A DNA stretch of 31,329 nucleotides from CAYFZR01 sp964347835 [NCBI: uncultured archaeon] (GCA_964347835.1 CAYFZR010000054.1:1-31329), one strand, 5' to 3'; positions 1 through 9,258 are shown, numbered from the stretch's first letter. Numbers and translations are program-made. Notes: a model not told the origin generated them from the sequence alone.

Positions 1-153
1 GATATGCGTCATACCTGTCTTATATCCAATAAAGGTTTGAATCCTTACTAACTCGTCTTGTGGGGCGCTTTTCATCTTCGGAACTATTCTCTGTGCCCTC
101 TTTCTTGGACTATACCCCAAGGAGCCCCTCCTTGGTCTATGTCTCTTTACCAT
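1..153 (-). CDS. rpl3: Ribosomal protein uL3 (L3), N-terminal part only
   Basis: The first 51 codons of 50S protein uL3 are present; the rest lies beyond the left edge. The reverse strand from an ATG at 153 reads a very basic start, [16 protein letters not shown], followed by a stretch ending [11 protein letters not shown], which matches the archaeal uL3 N-terminus. uL3 binds the start of 23S rRNA assembly and reaches the peptidyl-transferase centre. The ATG lies inside the last codons of the SPOUT methylase gene (17-base overlap), so the two are translationally coupled. This is the normal first pair of the archaeal S10 ribosomal operon. The assignment rests on the short visible sequence plus the neighbour, which agree. 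Confidence 0.93.
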   Translation of the reverse strand, partial: MVKRHRPRRGSLGYSPRKRAQRIVPKMKSAPQDELVRIQTFIGYKTGMTHI

Positions 154-907
154 AGATTAGCCTCCGGACTGAATTTACTATTCCTAATGTTACCAGGACT
201 GCCTCTTCAGTTCTTACAGTTTTTGTACCTTGTTCTGGAATAGCGTTCCACCACTCATCAGGTTTTTCTTCAGATTTTTCCCGCTTTAATATTTCGTGGA
301 TCCCCATATAAGGACTCCCGAATATCAGCATCAATCTTTGGGAATTTATTCCCTTCGGAATCTTTTCTTCTCCGAATCTTGAAGTTGCTATTTTGTAATC
401 TTTACTCCTTAATATACTACTCAGTGAGTCTTCTATTCTAACCTTATATCCCCAGTAGTATGGAGTTTCACTTTTATCTATTATTTTAAGTTTTTCCATG
501 TCTAGGGTTACCCTTTGTCCTTTTTTTACCTTTTGCTTTAGCCTCGCCGGTTTATCATACCCGACATCTACCAAATCTCCGCCGAGGGTAAAACCATCTC
601 GGTATCTTGTCTTTTCGGTAGGATGATGGGGCGTTTGAAGGGGGGGAACTGCTCCTATATTTTTCAGTTCAGGCATCAAGGGAATTAAATATTTTCTTAA
701 ATATTGCGGAGTTTCCATGTACTCTAGCACCTTCTTTATGAACCTGCTCTCATCCTTCTCTGCCCTGTATACAGCGATCTCATCAACACGATTTATTGCG
801 GATGCTCTGGCTATTTGTCCTACCTTGTATGTCCTTATTTTGTGGTCAGTTATATCCGCCACGAGAGAGCTTGGAATCGCTATTGAAAGACGTTTGTTAG
901 GTCTCAT
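137..907 (-). CDS. SPOUT-class RNA methyltransferase (COG2106/DUF171 family) heading the S10 operon
   Basis: 256-residue protein of the archaeal/eukaryotic COG2106 SPOUT methylase family, which adds methyl groups to rRNA using S-adenosylmethionine. Visible family features are the start [15 protein letters not shown], the segment [21 protein letters not shown], an internal OB-like insertion around residues 105-165, and the C-terminal knot strands [16 protein letters not shown] and [19 protein letters not shown]. Length is normal. Position directly before rpl3 is the conserved archaeal arrangement and suggests co-expression with ribosomal proteins. No Shine-Dalgarno sequence precedes the ATG, and a TATA box lies about 20-27 bases upstream, so the message is probably leaderless. 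The exact modified base is not known from sequence. Confidence 0.9.
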   Translation of the reverse strand: MRPNKRLSIAIPSSLVADITDHKIRTYKVGQIARASAINRVDEIAVYRAEKDESRFIKKVLEYMETPQYLRKYLIPLMPELKNIGAVPPLQTPHHPTEKTRYRDGFTLGGDLVDVGYDKPARLKQKVKKGQRVTLDMEKLKIIDKSETPYYWGYKVRIEDSLSSILRSKDYKIATSRFGEEKIPKGINSQRLMLIFGSPYMGIHEILKREKSEEKPDEWWNAIPEQGTKTVRTEEAVLVTLGIVNSVRRLIYGKET

Positions 908-923
908 ACAACAAGAATTATTC

Positions 924-935
924 CTTTATATATTT
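924..935 (-). promoter_or_regulatory. TATA box for the S10 operon
   Basis: On the reverse strand the sequence AAATATATAAAGG lies just upstream of the ATG at 907. The spacing would place transcription start at or a few bases before the start codon. This is typical of leaderless archaeal messages, and no GGTG or GGAG motif competes for the role. Inferred from position and composition only. Confidence 0.6.
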
Positions 936-982
936 TGCGAGAGGTTATTAGTCTCTTTTTGTTTCTAATCTGACTTCCATAT

Positions 983-2431
983 TTATCCTTTTGCAACTCC
1001 TAAAGGAACCATTCTCGCTACCATGGTAGATATTCCTGTGTTATGGCTTACTCTGACAACCTCATCGACTTCTTTATAGGCGCCAGGAGCCTCTTCTGCC
1101 AAAACCGCTTTAGATGCTGCCTTGATGTATATTCCCTTCCTACCCAATTCTTGGGTTATGGCATCCGCTCGATATCTTTTTTTTGCAGCGGACCTGCTAA
1201 GTTCTCTACCTGCTCCATGGCATGTAGAGCCAAAGGTCTTATTCATTGCTTCTTCTGTTCCCACTAGAACATATGAAGCGGTTCCCATATCTCCAGGAAT
1301 CAACACCGGTTGTCCGACTTCTCTGTATAGCGAAGAAACTTCCTTGTAACCGGGACCAAATGCTCTTGTTGCCCCTTTTCTATGGACATAGAGCTTTTTT
1401 TTCTCTCCTTCTATAACATGTTCTTCTATTTTTGCTATATTGTGCGCTACATCGTAAACAATCTCTAAGCCGAGATCCTCGTCGCTCATATCAAATATCT
1501 TACGTAAACTTTCTCTAGTCCAGTGGGTGATGCACTGCCTGTTTGCCCATGCATAATTAGCCGCGCAAGCCATGGCTTTGAAGTAATCTTGCGCTTCTCT
1601 CGAATTAACTGGGGCGCATGCTAACTGACGGTCTGGTAATCTTATTTTGTATTTCCTTACAGCACTCTCCATTACTCTCAAGTAATCTGAGCATATCTGA
1701 TGTCCTGCGCCCCTAGAACCACTATGAATCATTACGGTAACCATGTCTTTTTCCAAACCGAAGACTCGGGCAACTTTTTCATCGAATATCCTATCTACTA
1801 CCTGAACTTCTATAAAGTGATTTCCGGATCCCAAAGTTCCTAATTGAGGAGTTCCCCTCTTTTTGGCTGTTTCACTAACTTTTGAACTATCTGCTCCTTC
1901 CATTGCTCCTTCTTCTTCTAACCTCTCTAGATCGTGACTGTATCCATACCCGTTATTCACTGCCCATGCGGCGCCGTCCTCCAGAACTTTATTGAGTTCA
2001 TGCGTCGATATTCTTATCTTGCCTCTACTTCCCACACCAGAGGGGATATTCACATATAAACTGTTTATAATCTCTTTTATCTTTGGAATAACGTCTTTTA
2101 CGTAAAGATTGGACCTCAATATTCTGCAGCCACAGTTTATGTCGAATCCAACGCCGCCTGGACTTACTACACCCTCTGTAGCATCCGTGGCTGCTACACC
2201 TCCTATAGGAAAACCATAGCCAAAGTGTCCGTCAGGAAGTGTAATAGAGTAAAGTTGGATTCCTTGTAAACATGCTACGTTAGCGCTCTGTTCTAAGGTA
2301 TTATCACTTTTAATGCCCTTTAATAGTTTATCACTAGCATAAACGTAAGCAGGAACTTTCATACAGTCTTTATAATCTTGATCTATCACCCATGTATCTG
2401 GATCCACTTTTTTAATTCTTCCTTTCCACAT
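983..2431 (-). CDS. rtcB: RtcB, tRNA-splicing 3'-phosphate/5'-OH RNA ligase
   Basis: RtcB joins RNA 2',3'-cyclic phosphate or 3'-phosphate ends to 5'-OH ends using GTP and Mn2+, and completes tRNA splicing in archaea. All hallmark motifs are visible: [11 protein letters not shown] (metal cysteine), [50 protein letters not shown] and GSTCHGAGR with the histidine that carries GMP (about residue 405), ending MVPLGVAKG. Length (482 residues) is the intein-free size; many archaeal rtcB genes carry inteins and this one does not. The frame opens with GTG at 2440, but ATG at 2431 is preferred because GGTGAG sits just before it. The gene follows archease directly, its activating partner. Confidence 0.97.
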   Translation of the reverse strand: MWKGRIKKVDPDTWVIDQDYKDCMKVPAYVYASDKLLKGIKSDNTLEQSANVACLQGIQLYSITLPDGHFGYGFPIGGVAATDATEGVVSPGGVGFDINCGCRILRSNLYVKDVIPKIKEIINSLYVNIPSGVGSRGKIRISTHELNKVLEDGAAWAVNNGYGYSHDLERLEEEGAMEGADSSKVSETAKKRGTPQLGTLGSGNHFIEVQVVDRIFDEKVARVFGLEKDMVTVMIHSGSRGAGHQICSDYLRVMESAVRKYKIRLPDRQLACAPVNSREAQDYFKAMACAANYAWANRQCITHWTRESLRKIFDMSDEDLGLEIVYDVAHNIAKIEEHVIEGEKKKLYVHRKGATRAFGPGYKEVSSLYREVGQPVLIPGDMGTASYVLVGTEEAMNKTFGSTCHGAGRELSRSAAKKRYRADAITQELGRKGIYIKAASKAVLAEEAPGAYKEVDEVVRVSHNTGISTMVARMVPLGVAKG

Positions 2432-2440
2432 CCTTCTCAC

Positions 2441-2857
2441 CTACACATCTAATATAACTTGGACCTTAAATACGTCGTTTTCTGATATCTCCATCATATG
2501 GTAGGTAACAGCCTTTACCCCCGTATCAATTTCATGTTTTGCAGGATCGAAAACTTCTCCTGAAGCCTCAACATTTATCTTATATCCGTCATCTTGGCTT
2601 ATTTTGACTTTAAAATCCGAAAAAACAAGAAATTCTGTATCAAAATAAAATAATAGTCTTGTGAGGAAATCAAATAACAAATCATACTTGTCTTCGGATT
2701 CAACTGTAAATTTTCGTACTTCTTTAAGCTCTATATTTTTTATATCCGTAATTACATTAAATAAAGCCCTTCCAGCTTCTTCCATTGCCTCTTCTAAGGT
2801 AGATCCCTCCGCAATAAACCCTATGTCAGCAGTATGCTCTATATATCTGTAGGTCAT
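2441..2857 (-). CDS. Archease, RtcB activator
   Basis: 138-residue archease. In the family it speeds RtcB guanylylation and gives it multiple turnover, using acidic residues that place a metal. Seen here are the N-terminal IEHTADIGF motif, the central EDKYDLLFDFLTRLLFYFDTE segment (the DLL..FL..LLF..D pattern), and the C-terminal KHEIDTGVKAVTYH motif, all characteristic. Its stop codon is immediately followed by the rtcB start region, so the pair forms one unit. A TATA-like TTTAAG element lies about 40-50 bases upstream of the start at 2857. Length and motifs leave little doubt. Confidence 0.95.
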   Translation of the reverse strand: MTYRYIEHTADIGFIAEGSTLEEAMEEAGRALFNVITDIKNIELKEVRKFTVESEDKYDLLFDFLTRLLFYFDTEFLVFSDFKVKISQDDGYKINVEASGEVFDPAKHEIDTGVKAVTYHMMEISENDVFKVQVILDV

Positions 2858-2923
2858 CCTCGAACTCCCGAATTACGTTGTCTTAAACTTAAATAGGATG
2901 CTTTTATACCTTTCTATGATATC

Positions 2924-3307
2924 TTATTTTTCTCTGATTAAATCAAAAAAATCCAATCCTTTCTTTATAACAAGATCTTGGGTGATCTTGTAACCATTTT
3001 TTGTTTGAATGAGTTTCTCTGGCTCGATAAAAATCCATCTGTCTGTCCATATTGCAAAATAAGGCTCACATCCAAATATTTTTGAGAATTCGTATAATTT
3101 TTCAACGTCTGTCTTTTTTAAATAAAGAGCCTTTTTTCCCATAATCTTTGCTTCCAACGCTATATAACGAATACCGTTGCTTGCAATTACGTCTGGATAA
3201 GGTCTTCTAGATTTAGCGCCGCTGGCAGGTACCCTTACGGCTCCCCATCCATGAATCCAAAACATGTCTACGAGTTCCCTCTCTTTTCTTGCGCCCTTTC
3301 TATACAT
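2924..3307 (-). CDS. hjc: Hjc, archaeal Holliday junction resolvase
   Basis: Structure-specific endonuclease that cuts four-way DNA junctions during recombination. With the start at 3307 it has 127 residues beginning MYRKGARKERELVD, the usual Hjc start. The nuclease residues fit the family: E9, D39 in PYPDVIA, and E52/K54 in the LEAK motif. An in-frame ATG at 3397 would add 30 residues, but they do not resemble Hjc and would overlap the divergent CBS gene, so the shorter start is chosen. A GGTGA lies very close before it. The C-terminal third (WTDRWIFIEPEKL) matches the family's final strands. It stands alone, transcribed away from the CBS operon. Confidence 0.93.
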   Translation of the reverse strand: MYRKGARKERELVDMFWIHGWGAVRVPASGAKSRRPYPDVIASNGIRYIALEAKIMGKKALYLKKTDVEKLYEFSKIFGCEPYFAIWTDRWIFIEPEKLIQTKNGYKITQDLVIKKGLDFFDLIREK

Positions 3308-3380
3308 ATCACCACACTCATATGACAACCGATATCTATACATAATGGTGATACAAAATACTCTTTGAGGACTGAGATAT

Positions 3381-3932
3381 ATGAACGACAGGGTCACCGT
3401 AAAGGATGCAATGAGTAGAATAGTTTATGGTGTGAACAAAGAATTCACAGTAAAAGAGGCTGTGAAAACTATGATGGACAAGAACGTTGGTGCGTTAGTT
3501 ATATTTGAAAATGATGAACCTATCGGTATGCTCACTGAAAAAGACATCTTAGAAAACATCATCTTGAACGATGCTAAGGCTAGCGATGTAAAAGTAAAGG
3601 ACATTATGTCAACTCCTTTAGTTACCATTGATCCGGATGAAGATCTTCAAGAGGCTTCTCGTTTGATGAATAAGTGGGATATAAAAAGACTCGTCGTAGT
3701 TGGAACGGACGAGGTAGTAGGCATCATAACCGAGGGAGACATAGCAAGGATATGTCCAATAATAGTAGAAGAACTGGAAAGCAAAAAAGAGGTTGGTCTC
3801 TCCATTACGGGTACGCCCCCTGAATCAGGTATTTGCGAGCACTGTGGGGGTTATACTGACACATTAATACTTGTAAGTGGAATGTTAGTTTGTGATATTT
3901 GTAAAGAGGAGATAGAGGGCGGTGAGGAATGA
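3381..3932 (+). CDS. Two-CBS-domain protein with C-terminal zinc ribbon
   Basis: 183 residues: CBS domain 1 (about 7-63, VKDAM...IGMLTEKDIL), CBS domain 2 (about 71-128, VKDIM...VGIITEGDIA), and a C-terminal metal-binding ribbon with CEHC about 20 residues before CDIC. CBS pairs in other proteins bind adenine nucleotides, S-adenosylmethionine or nucleic acids; no catalytic domain is present, so a sensor or adaptor role is inferred. It starts the four-gene CBS run and overlaps the next gene by 4 bases (ATGA), so they are translated together. A GAGG-rich stretch precedes the ATG. The ligand cannot be read from sequence. Confidence 0.85.
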   Translation: MNDRVTVKDAMSRIVYGVNKEFTVKEAVKTMMDKNVGALVIFENDEPIGMLTEKDILENIILNDAKASDVKVKDIMSTPLVTIDPDEDLQEASRLMNKWDIKRLVVVGTDEVVGIITEGDIARICPIIVEELESKKEVGLSITGTPPESGICEHCGGYTDTLILVSGMLVCDICKEEIEGGEE

Positions 3933-4696
3933 GGGTCTCAGACCTCATGAACGATAGACCGATTGTTATTAGAAAGGACGACTTGGTCACAAAGGCGAGA
4001 TCTACATTGAGAGACTCACCTTATGAGATTTTACCAGTCGTAGATGATGAGAGAATGCTAATAGGAATGGTTACCCTATCTGATGTTTTGGGAATAACCT
4101 CAACCAGATCAAATATTCGCGTAGAAGGAATAATGAAAGATGTTGGATTTGTTCTCTCACCTGATACAGAAATACAAGAAGCAGTCAAAAAATTCATACA
4201 ACACGGAGATATAGAGGCGCCGGTTACTACAGAAGAGAATATTCTGGTCGGAGCAATATCTTCTAGGGACATCTTGAGAGGAGTCGTGGAATCAAGAAAG
4301 AAGCCCAAGGTCAAGTACGTAAGAGAAATAATGAGGGAGTTACCATTCACTTGCTTGCCAGATGATCCTGTATCTAAGGTATGGATGAAGATGCGATCTG
4401 AAAGTCATAAGGCATGTCCTGTTATCAAGAAAAAAAAATTTATAGGTTATTTATCGCAGAGAGAAATTCTTTCTGCTGGTTTTGCTAGAATTGAGAGAGA
4501 ATCAAGTCGTATAAAATCCTCTACAAAAGTTGAAAGGATAATGAGACCAAAAATAATCACCACTACGCCTGATTCTAAGATAGAAACTGTTGCAAAAAAA
4601 ATTTTGAAGTTTGATGTTCCATATATATTCGTGGAAAAATATAAGAAGATAATAGGAATTTTGGAGAACAACGATTTGTTAAGGGCATATTTTTGA
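3929..4696 (+). CDS. Four-CBS-domain protein
   Basis: 255 residues made almost entirely of four CBS repeats: about 3-56 (VSDLM...LIGMVTLSDVL), 64-118 (VEGIM...LVGAISSRDIL), 128-180 (VREIM...FIGYLSQREIL) and 199-255 (VERIM...IIGILENNDLL). Repeats 3 and 4 have drifted further from the usual G-I-V/I-T-x-x-D ending (LSQREIL, LENNDLL), suggesting that only some sites bind ligand. Start and stop overlap the neighbours by 4 bases each if the next gene uses its TTG. A soluble regulatory protein is inferred; no partner enzyme is fused to it. Confidence 0.83.
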   Translation: MRVSDLMNDRPIVIRKDDLVTKARSTLRDSPYEILPVVDDERMLIGMVTLSDVLGITSTRSNIRVEGIMKDVGFVLSPDTEIQEAVKKFIQHGDIEAPVTTEENILVGAISSRDILRGVVESRKKPKVKYVREIMRELPFTCLPDDPVSKVWMKMRSESHKACPVIKKKKFIGYLSQREILSAGFARIERESSRIKSSTKVERIMRPKIITTTPDSKIETVAKKILKFDVPYIFVEKYKKIIGILENNDLLRAYF

Positions 4697-4722
4697 TTGG
4701 CCTCTCGCTTGGAAGTATGCAT

Positions 4723-5574
4723 ATGAAAGTCTTTGATTTAATGATGAGAGAGGTTGTTGTGGCAAAGCCTAATCAAAATGTGGCTTATATAAAGAAATTA
4801 ATGTTAAGGCACGATATTAGGAGAGTTGTTATTGTAGACGATCAAAAACGAGCAATAGGTATGGTTACACTTAAAGACCTCATATCCCAATCTTACAAAG
4901 CACCTTGGAGAAGAAGATCAATAGAAAGAGTAAACGTTGGTAGGATTATGAGTACTAATTTATTCACTTCTAAGCCCGCGGGTAATGTTACTTCCATAGC
5001 AAAATGCATGTTTGAAAATAATATAAGCGGTATCCCAGTTATAGACGACGAGAAAGTTGTTGGTATAGTCACAAAATTTGATTTAATTAGATTTTTTATG
5101 AATAACTTCAAGGGAATTCCTGTAAAAGAGATTATGTCTGATCCCGTTACTGTATCACGATATCACTCCATTAGACATGTCTTTGAGTTGATGGATAAAA
5201 AAGACGCTAGTTTGGTTATTGTGGAGGATAAGCAATCACCGATAGGAATAATTACTCTTGAAAATTTATTTTTTTTAAAAGATGACTATATAGAAGGTTC
5301 AGATACCAGAGAGATAAAACTTGTGAGGAAAGCCGAGAGAGCAGGTAGGGCGATCTGGAGAGATGTGAGAAAAAGAACACTTACCGTAGAAGACTTAATG
5401 ATCAGAGATTCTGCGATATACGATTCAAATTCAGATTCTCATGATTTGGTTAAGAAAATTGTTGAAGAGAAGATTAGCGGGATACCGATAGTGGAGAGAG
5501 ATGTCCTTATAGGTTTAGTTACCAAAACTGATTTCGTAAGAGAAATCGCGAAGGGTGTTAACCGTGAAAATTGA
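4723..5574 (+). CDS. Four-CBS-domain protein
   Basis: About 283 residues with four CBS repeats: VFDLM...IGMVTLKDLI, VGRIM...VGIVTKFDLI, VKEIM...IGIITLENLF and VEDLM...IGLVTKTDFV. A basic linker rich in Arg/Lys (around ERAGRAIWRDVRKRT) separates repeats 3 and 4. The frame is open from a TTG at 4693 that overlaps the previous stop, and an ATG lies at 4717. ATG 4723 is preferred because GGAAG sits seven bases before it and the protein then starts MKVFDLM like its relatives. No catalytic region is present. It overlaps the following CBS gene by about 11 bases. Confidence 0.82.
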   Translation: MKVFDLMMREVVVAKPNQNVAYIKKLMLRHDIRRVVIVDDQKRAIGMVTLKDLISQSYKAPWRRRSIERVNVGRIMSTNLFTSKPAGNVTSIAKCMFENNISGIPVIDDEKVVGIVTKFDLIRFFMNNFKGIPVKEIMSDPVTVSRYHSIRHVFELMDKKDASLVIVEDKQSPIGIITLENLFFLKDDYIEGSDTREIKLVRKAERAGRAIWRDVRKRTLTVEDLMIRDSAIYDSNSDSHDLVKKIVEEKISGIPIVERDVLIGLVTKTDFVREIAKGVNREN

Positions 5575-6385
5575 GATGATAATGAAAAGGAATGTTTTAG
5601 GTATAGATAAAAATCAGAAATTATCTGATGCTTTGAGAATCATGGACAAAACTGGTCTGGATAGACTCATCGTTACGGAAAATGGTAGATTATTTGGCAT
5701 AATTACCGCAAGAGACATTTCTAAGAAACTCGGATCTTATAGACGCGGATCATTGCCTTCTTCCAGACTTCATGTCTCTACAGCCACTACTGTTGATCCC
5801 GTAACCATAGATTCAGAAGATTCTGTATTTAAAGCAGCAGAAATAATGATACAAAAAGGAATGAGCGGCATTCCTGTAGTCTCAGGAGAAGAAATAGTAG
5901 GTATCGTAACCAAGACCGATTTAACAAAGTTTTGCTCTGAAACAACTGTTTGTCCCGTTGAATTCTACAATTCATTGGTCAAAGATATAATGACCAGAGA
6001 TCCAATTACAGTTTCTCCATGGGATAGGGTAGTTCATGCAAGAAGAATATTACTCGATCGTGACATCAGCAGGCTTCCAGTTATAGAAAACGGCTTACTT
6101 GTTGGATTAATTTCCGAGAGAGATATAGCCAGGTCTATGGATGCTTTTAGAAAGGTAGTTCCAGATCGCTACAAGTCCGCAAGAGTTAGGAGATTACTTG
6201 TCGAAGACATAATGACTCAAAATCCAATCTATACTGCTCCTGATACGAGGGTTAACGAGTTCTCCACATTACTACTCAGAAGCGGCATCAGCGGAGCCCC
6301 TGTATTAGATAAAAATAGGATAATTGGAATAGCCACCAAAACAGACATAGTAAGGCTATTTGTAAAGAAAGATGATCATAACTAA
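5564..6385 (+). CDS. Four-CBS-domain protein next to dihydroorotase
   Basis: About 273 residues with four CBS repeats: IEMIM...FGIITARDIS, a second beginning VSTATTVDPVTI and ending VGIVTKTDLT, VKDIM...VGLISERDIA and VEDIM...IGIATKTDIV. The start is taken as GTG 5564, because GGTG lies six bases before it and the product then begins MKIEMIM; an upstream GTG at 5555 is possible. The 3' end overlaps the start of the pyrC gene by 14 bases, which ties this sensor-type protein to pyrimidine synthesis at least at the level of translation. The CBS ligand is unknown; adenine nucleotides are the usual candidates in other families. Confidence 0.83.
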   Translation: MKIEMIMKRNVLGIDKNQKLSDALRIMDKTGLDRLIVTENGRLFGIITARDISKKLGSYRRGSLPSSRLHVSTATTVDPVTIDSEDSVFKAAEIMIQKGMSGIPVVSGEEIVGIVTKTDLTKFCSETTVCPVEFYNSLVKDIMTRDPITVSPWDRVVHARRILLDRDISRLPVIENGLLVGLISERDIARSMDAFRKVVPDRYKSARVRRLLVEDIMTQNPIYTAPDTRVNEFSTLLLRSGISGAPVLDKNRIIGIATKTDIVRLFVKKDDHN

Positions 6386-7655
6386 CGGTAAAGTTTGGGT
6401 CGAAAACGATTTTCAAGATGTTAACATTGTAATCGAAGAAGGAAAGATCAAAGAAATAACAAAAAAGAGAAGAAAAGGAAAGAAATTCAATGCAAAGGGT
6501 CTTTTGATACTTCCAGGAATGATAGATATCCATGTGCATTTAAGAGAGCCGGGACTAGAACACAAAGAGACTTTTAAGACCGGTACTTTAAGCGCTTGTA
6601 AAGGAGGCGTCACTTCCGTAATTGATATGCCTAACAATATCCCTTACATCGCTAACAGGAAGATGGTTCAGGAGAAGATCAGTCGAGCAAAAGAAATTTA
6701 TGCTAACATAGGTTTTTCCGGCGGCATTTCAGACTCTTTACAAATAACCGATATGAAAGACCTGGTTCTGTGTTACAAGTTGTATATGTGCGACAGCTTT
6801 GCGATAGGACCATACGATCTAATAAAGTCTTTTGAACAGGTTTCATTAACAGATAAACCATTGATGGTTCATGCCGAAGATCCTAGAATCATTGCTGATT
6901 TTAGGGCACGATTTATCGAAGATCATTCTCCTCTCTCTCATTCGCATGTTCGTGATGTCCTAGCAGAAACGAGTGCAATATCTCAATGCATATTCTTAGC
7001 GAGAACTTACCCCATAAAACTCCACATAACCCATGTATCCTCCCGTTTCGGACTTGAATTAATAAAATGGTCCAAAAAGACCGCAAACGTAACCTCAGAC
7101 GTTACCCCGCATCATTTATTTCTTGATGAAGATGACTTCAGGAGTAAGGGAAGTCTACTAAAGGTAAACCCTCCTATAAGAAAAAAAGAAGATCGTGAAT
7201 ATTTATTTTCTAATCTAAATGATGTAGACATGGTTGCAAGCGATCATGCACCCCATACATGGGAAGAAAAGATGTTAGATGTCTGGGAAGCAGAACCAGG
7301 CATACCTGGACTTGAAACCACCCTTCCCCTACTGTTAAACGAGGTTTTCACGGGCAATTTAGAGATGAAAGAATTAGTAAGGTTATATTCTTTGAATTCC
7401 GCAAAGCGCTTCGGACTTTATCCAGAAAGAGGGATTATTAAGGTTGGTTCATACGGAGATCTCGTTCTGATTGATCCAAAAAAAGAGCACAAAATAAAAT
7501 CGAGCAAGTTTGAAAGTATGGCCAAGTACACTCCCTTCGAGGGCAGGACAGTAAAGGGAGAAGTGGTCTGTACTTTTGTGAACGGAGAGATAGCCTATCA
7601 TGATGGCGAGTTCTTTCCAAAGGGGAATGTGCTGCTTCCAGGGGGAGCGGAGTAG
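6372..7655 (+). CDS. pyrC: Dihydroorotase
   Basis: Third enzyme of pyrimidine synthesis, closing N-carbamoyl-L-aspartate to dihydroorotate. 427 residues, normal for the class I amidohydrolase-type enzyme. Metal-site motifs are in place: DIHVHLREPG (H54, H56), the lysine of CYKLYM (K136, expected to be carboxylated), MVHAED (H167), HITHVSS (H221) and SDHAPHTWEEK (catalytic D291), followed by PGIPGLETTLPLLL. No other pyr genes are nearby. It is the last gene of the CBS run and overlaps the preceding CBS gene by 14 bases, so its expression probably follows that operon. Alternative assignment (allantoinase or hydantoinase) is unlikely given the motif set. Confidence 0.93.
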   Translation: MIITNGKVWVENDFQDVNIVIEEGKIKEITKKRRKGKKFNAKGLLILPGMIDIHVHLREPGLEHKETFKTGTLSACKGGVTSVIDMPNNIPYIANRKMVQEKISRAKEIYANIGFSGGISDSLQITDMKDLVLCYKLYMCDSFAIGPYDLIKSFEQVSLTDKPLMVHAEDPRIIADFRARFIEDHSPLSHSHVRDVLAETSAISQCIFLARTYPIKLHITHVSSRFGLELIKWSKKTANVTSDVTPHHLFLDEDDFRSKGSLLKVNPPIRKKEDREYLFSNLNDVDMVASDHAPHTWEEKMLDVWEAEPGIPGLETTLPLLLNEVFTGNLEMKELVRLYSLNSAKRFGLYPERGIIKVGSYGDLVLIDPKKEHKIKSSKFESMAKYTPFEGRTVKGEVVCTFVNGEIAYHDGEFFPKGNVLLPGGAE

Positions 7656-7826
7656 TATATTTAAGGAAACTTAGTGACGACTAAAGTTCCCGGTCCTGTG
7701 ATTTCTCCCAACTCTGCTATATTAATCTAATTCTAGATGTTTTGTTGATTTTTAGGTGTCGCACTTTAACAAAATTATTATTAAGGTAAAGAATCGAAGA
7801 TTAAATATGATTACAGGGTGTAAAAA

Positions 7827-9170
7827 ATGAACAGAGTAATAAAAGAATTTCTTACGGAAAAAACGTCTAAAGTAAAGTTATTTATCATATTTTTTTTAAT
7901 TTTCGCCATATTTACAAAAACATTCCCTGGTTCCCCGAATGATGCCGCAAGAATGGACACAATAGAATCACTGGTTGAAAGGGGAACTTTTATAATCGAC
8001 AGTTCTACATTTAAAACTGCTGATAAAGTATATATAAACGGACATTTTTATTCAAATAAGCCCCCTGTACTTTCTTTTCTGGCTTCTGGTCTTTACTTAG
8101 TTTTGCATAAGTTTTTTAATTTATCTTTCCAAGGTAATGGAGCGTACCTTCCTTACTACTTCCTAACTCTTTTTATATGTGGTTCTAGTTCAGTTTTATT
8201 ATCGGTCTTTTTCTATAAGTCATTGAGTCTATTCGATGTAGAAGAAAGACTAAGATATATATTGGTTGGAAGTTTGATTTTTGGTACGTTAATTTTCCCT
8301 TATACAACTGTGTTTAACAACCATATCGTAGCAGCTTGTTTACTCTTTATCAGTTTTTACTTATTGTTGAAAACTAAATTCAGTCAAGATGTATTTAAGA
8401 GAGAAATTTTCCTTTTGGGTTTTCTTACGAGTTTAGCAACCACTATAGATATACCGGCTGGAGGGGTATTCACCGTATCATTTTTGTTTTATATTCTGGG
8501 CAGTGAAAAATTAAGACGGCATGCACCCCTCTATCTTTTGGGTTTGACTCTTCCTCTATTGCTCCATGCATTTTTAAACATACCGATAACGGGAGACCTA
8601 AAACCAGGCTCGGCACATCCTGAGTATTTCAAATGGGAGGGATCACCGTGGGGCGCAGAGAAAGAGATAACAGAGATTGAATTTAATCGTGATCTGTTAT
8701 TTATCCTAGAATACTCTTTTCATTCTCTGTTTGGATACAGGGGATTGTTTTTATACAGTCCCATATTGCTTTTCTCCTTACCCATGTTGACTAAAGCGAT
8801 TAAAAGCAAAAATCAAAAATTTAGAAACGAGATATTTATGATAGCCGTGAGTTGTTTTATCATTATTTTTTTCTACGCTACACTTTTTTCAAATTACGGA
8901 GGTTGGTGTTATGGAATGAGATTTTTCATACCATTTACACCACTAATTTTTTTTATTTCAGCGATTTATATCTGTGAGAGTCCTTCAAGACTCTTATTAA
9001 ACATATTTTATGTTTATTTATCGATTTCATTAATAATATCATTCATAGGAGTTTACAATCCTTGGTCGGAGGGAGATTTTTCATTGTTAACAAATTTATC
9101 CCAAATTCTAAAGGTAAATATGAGGTTTGTTCCGATTTTAAAATATATTTTTGATTATTACATACTTTAG
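7827..9170 (+). CDS. Multi-pass membrane protein, probable GT-C-type glycosyltransferase
   Basis: 447 residues with about ten hydrophobic spans. The first span (about 17-34) is followed by an outward loop PNDAARMDTIESLVERGTF, then the segment NGHFYSNKPPVLSFLASGLY. That YSNKPP-type segment and the late NYGGWCYGMRFFIPFTPLIFF are typical of GT-C-like proteins that use polyprenyl-phosphate sugars. Acidic residues in the first loop (D38, D43) are the likely catalytic or metal positions, by analogy. GGGTG before the ATG acts as ribosome site. It has no operon partner; long spacers lie on both sides. Family level is fairly clear; donor and acceptor are not known. Confidence 0.65.
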   Translation: MNRVIKEFLTEKTSKVKLFIIFFLIFAIFTKTFPGSPNDAARMDTIESLVERGTFIIDSSTFKTADKVYINGHFYSNKPPVLSFLASGLYLVLHKFFNLSFQGNGAYLPYYFLTLFICGSSSVLLSVFFYKSLSLFDVEERLRYILVGSLIFGTLIFPYTTVFNNHIVAACLLFISFYLLLKTKFSQDVFKREIFLLGFLTSLATTIDIPAGGVFTVSFLFYILGSEKLRRHAPLYLLGLTLPLLLHAFLNIPITGDLKPGSAHPEYFKWEGSPWGAEKEITEIEFNRDLLFILEYSFHSLFGYRGLFLYSPILLFSLPMLTKAIKSKNQKFRNEIFMIAVSCFIIIFFYATLFSNYGGWCYGMRFFIPFTPLIFFISAIYICESPSRLLLNIFYVYLSISLIISFIGVYNPWSEGDFSLLTNLSQILKVNMRFVPILKYIFDYYIL

Positions 9171-9258
9171 CAAGTGGTATATTTTCAAATTTGGAGCATA
9201 ATATAATGGAGGGTATTATAAAGTAAAAAAATTCAAAACCCTTCTTTAAAACATCAAA

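Noticed and set aside
983-2431. Intein in rtcB
   Set aside because: The reading frame runs through all active-site motifs at normal spacing with no inserted splicing blocks.
7664-7730. Reverse-strand frame resembling a gene end (AELGEITGPGTLVVTKFP then stop)
   Set aside because: Only about 20 codons, closed upstream by a stop and with no start; may be a decayed gene end, but nothing recognisable supports it.
7656-7826. Possible C/D-box RNA in the spacer after pyrC (TGACGA, TGTTGAT patches)
   Set aside because: No proper pair of C and D boxes at the right spacing and no closing stem.
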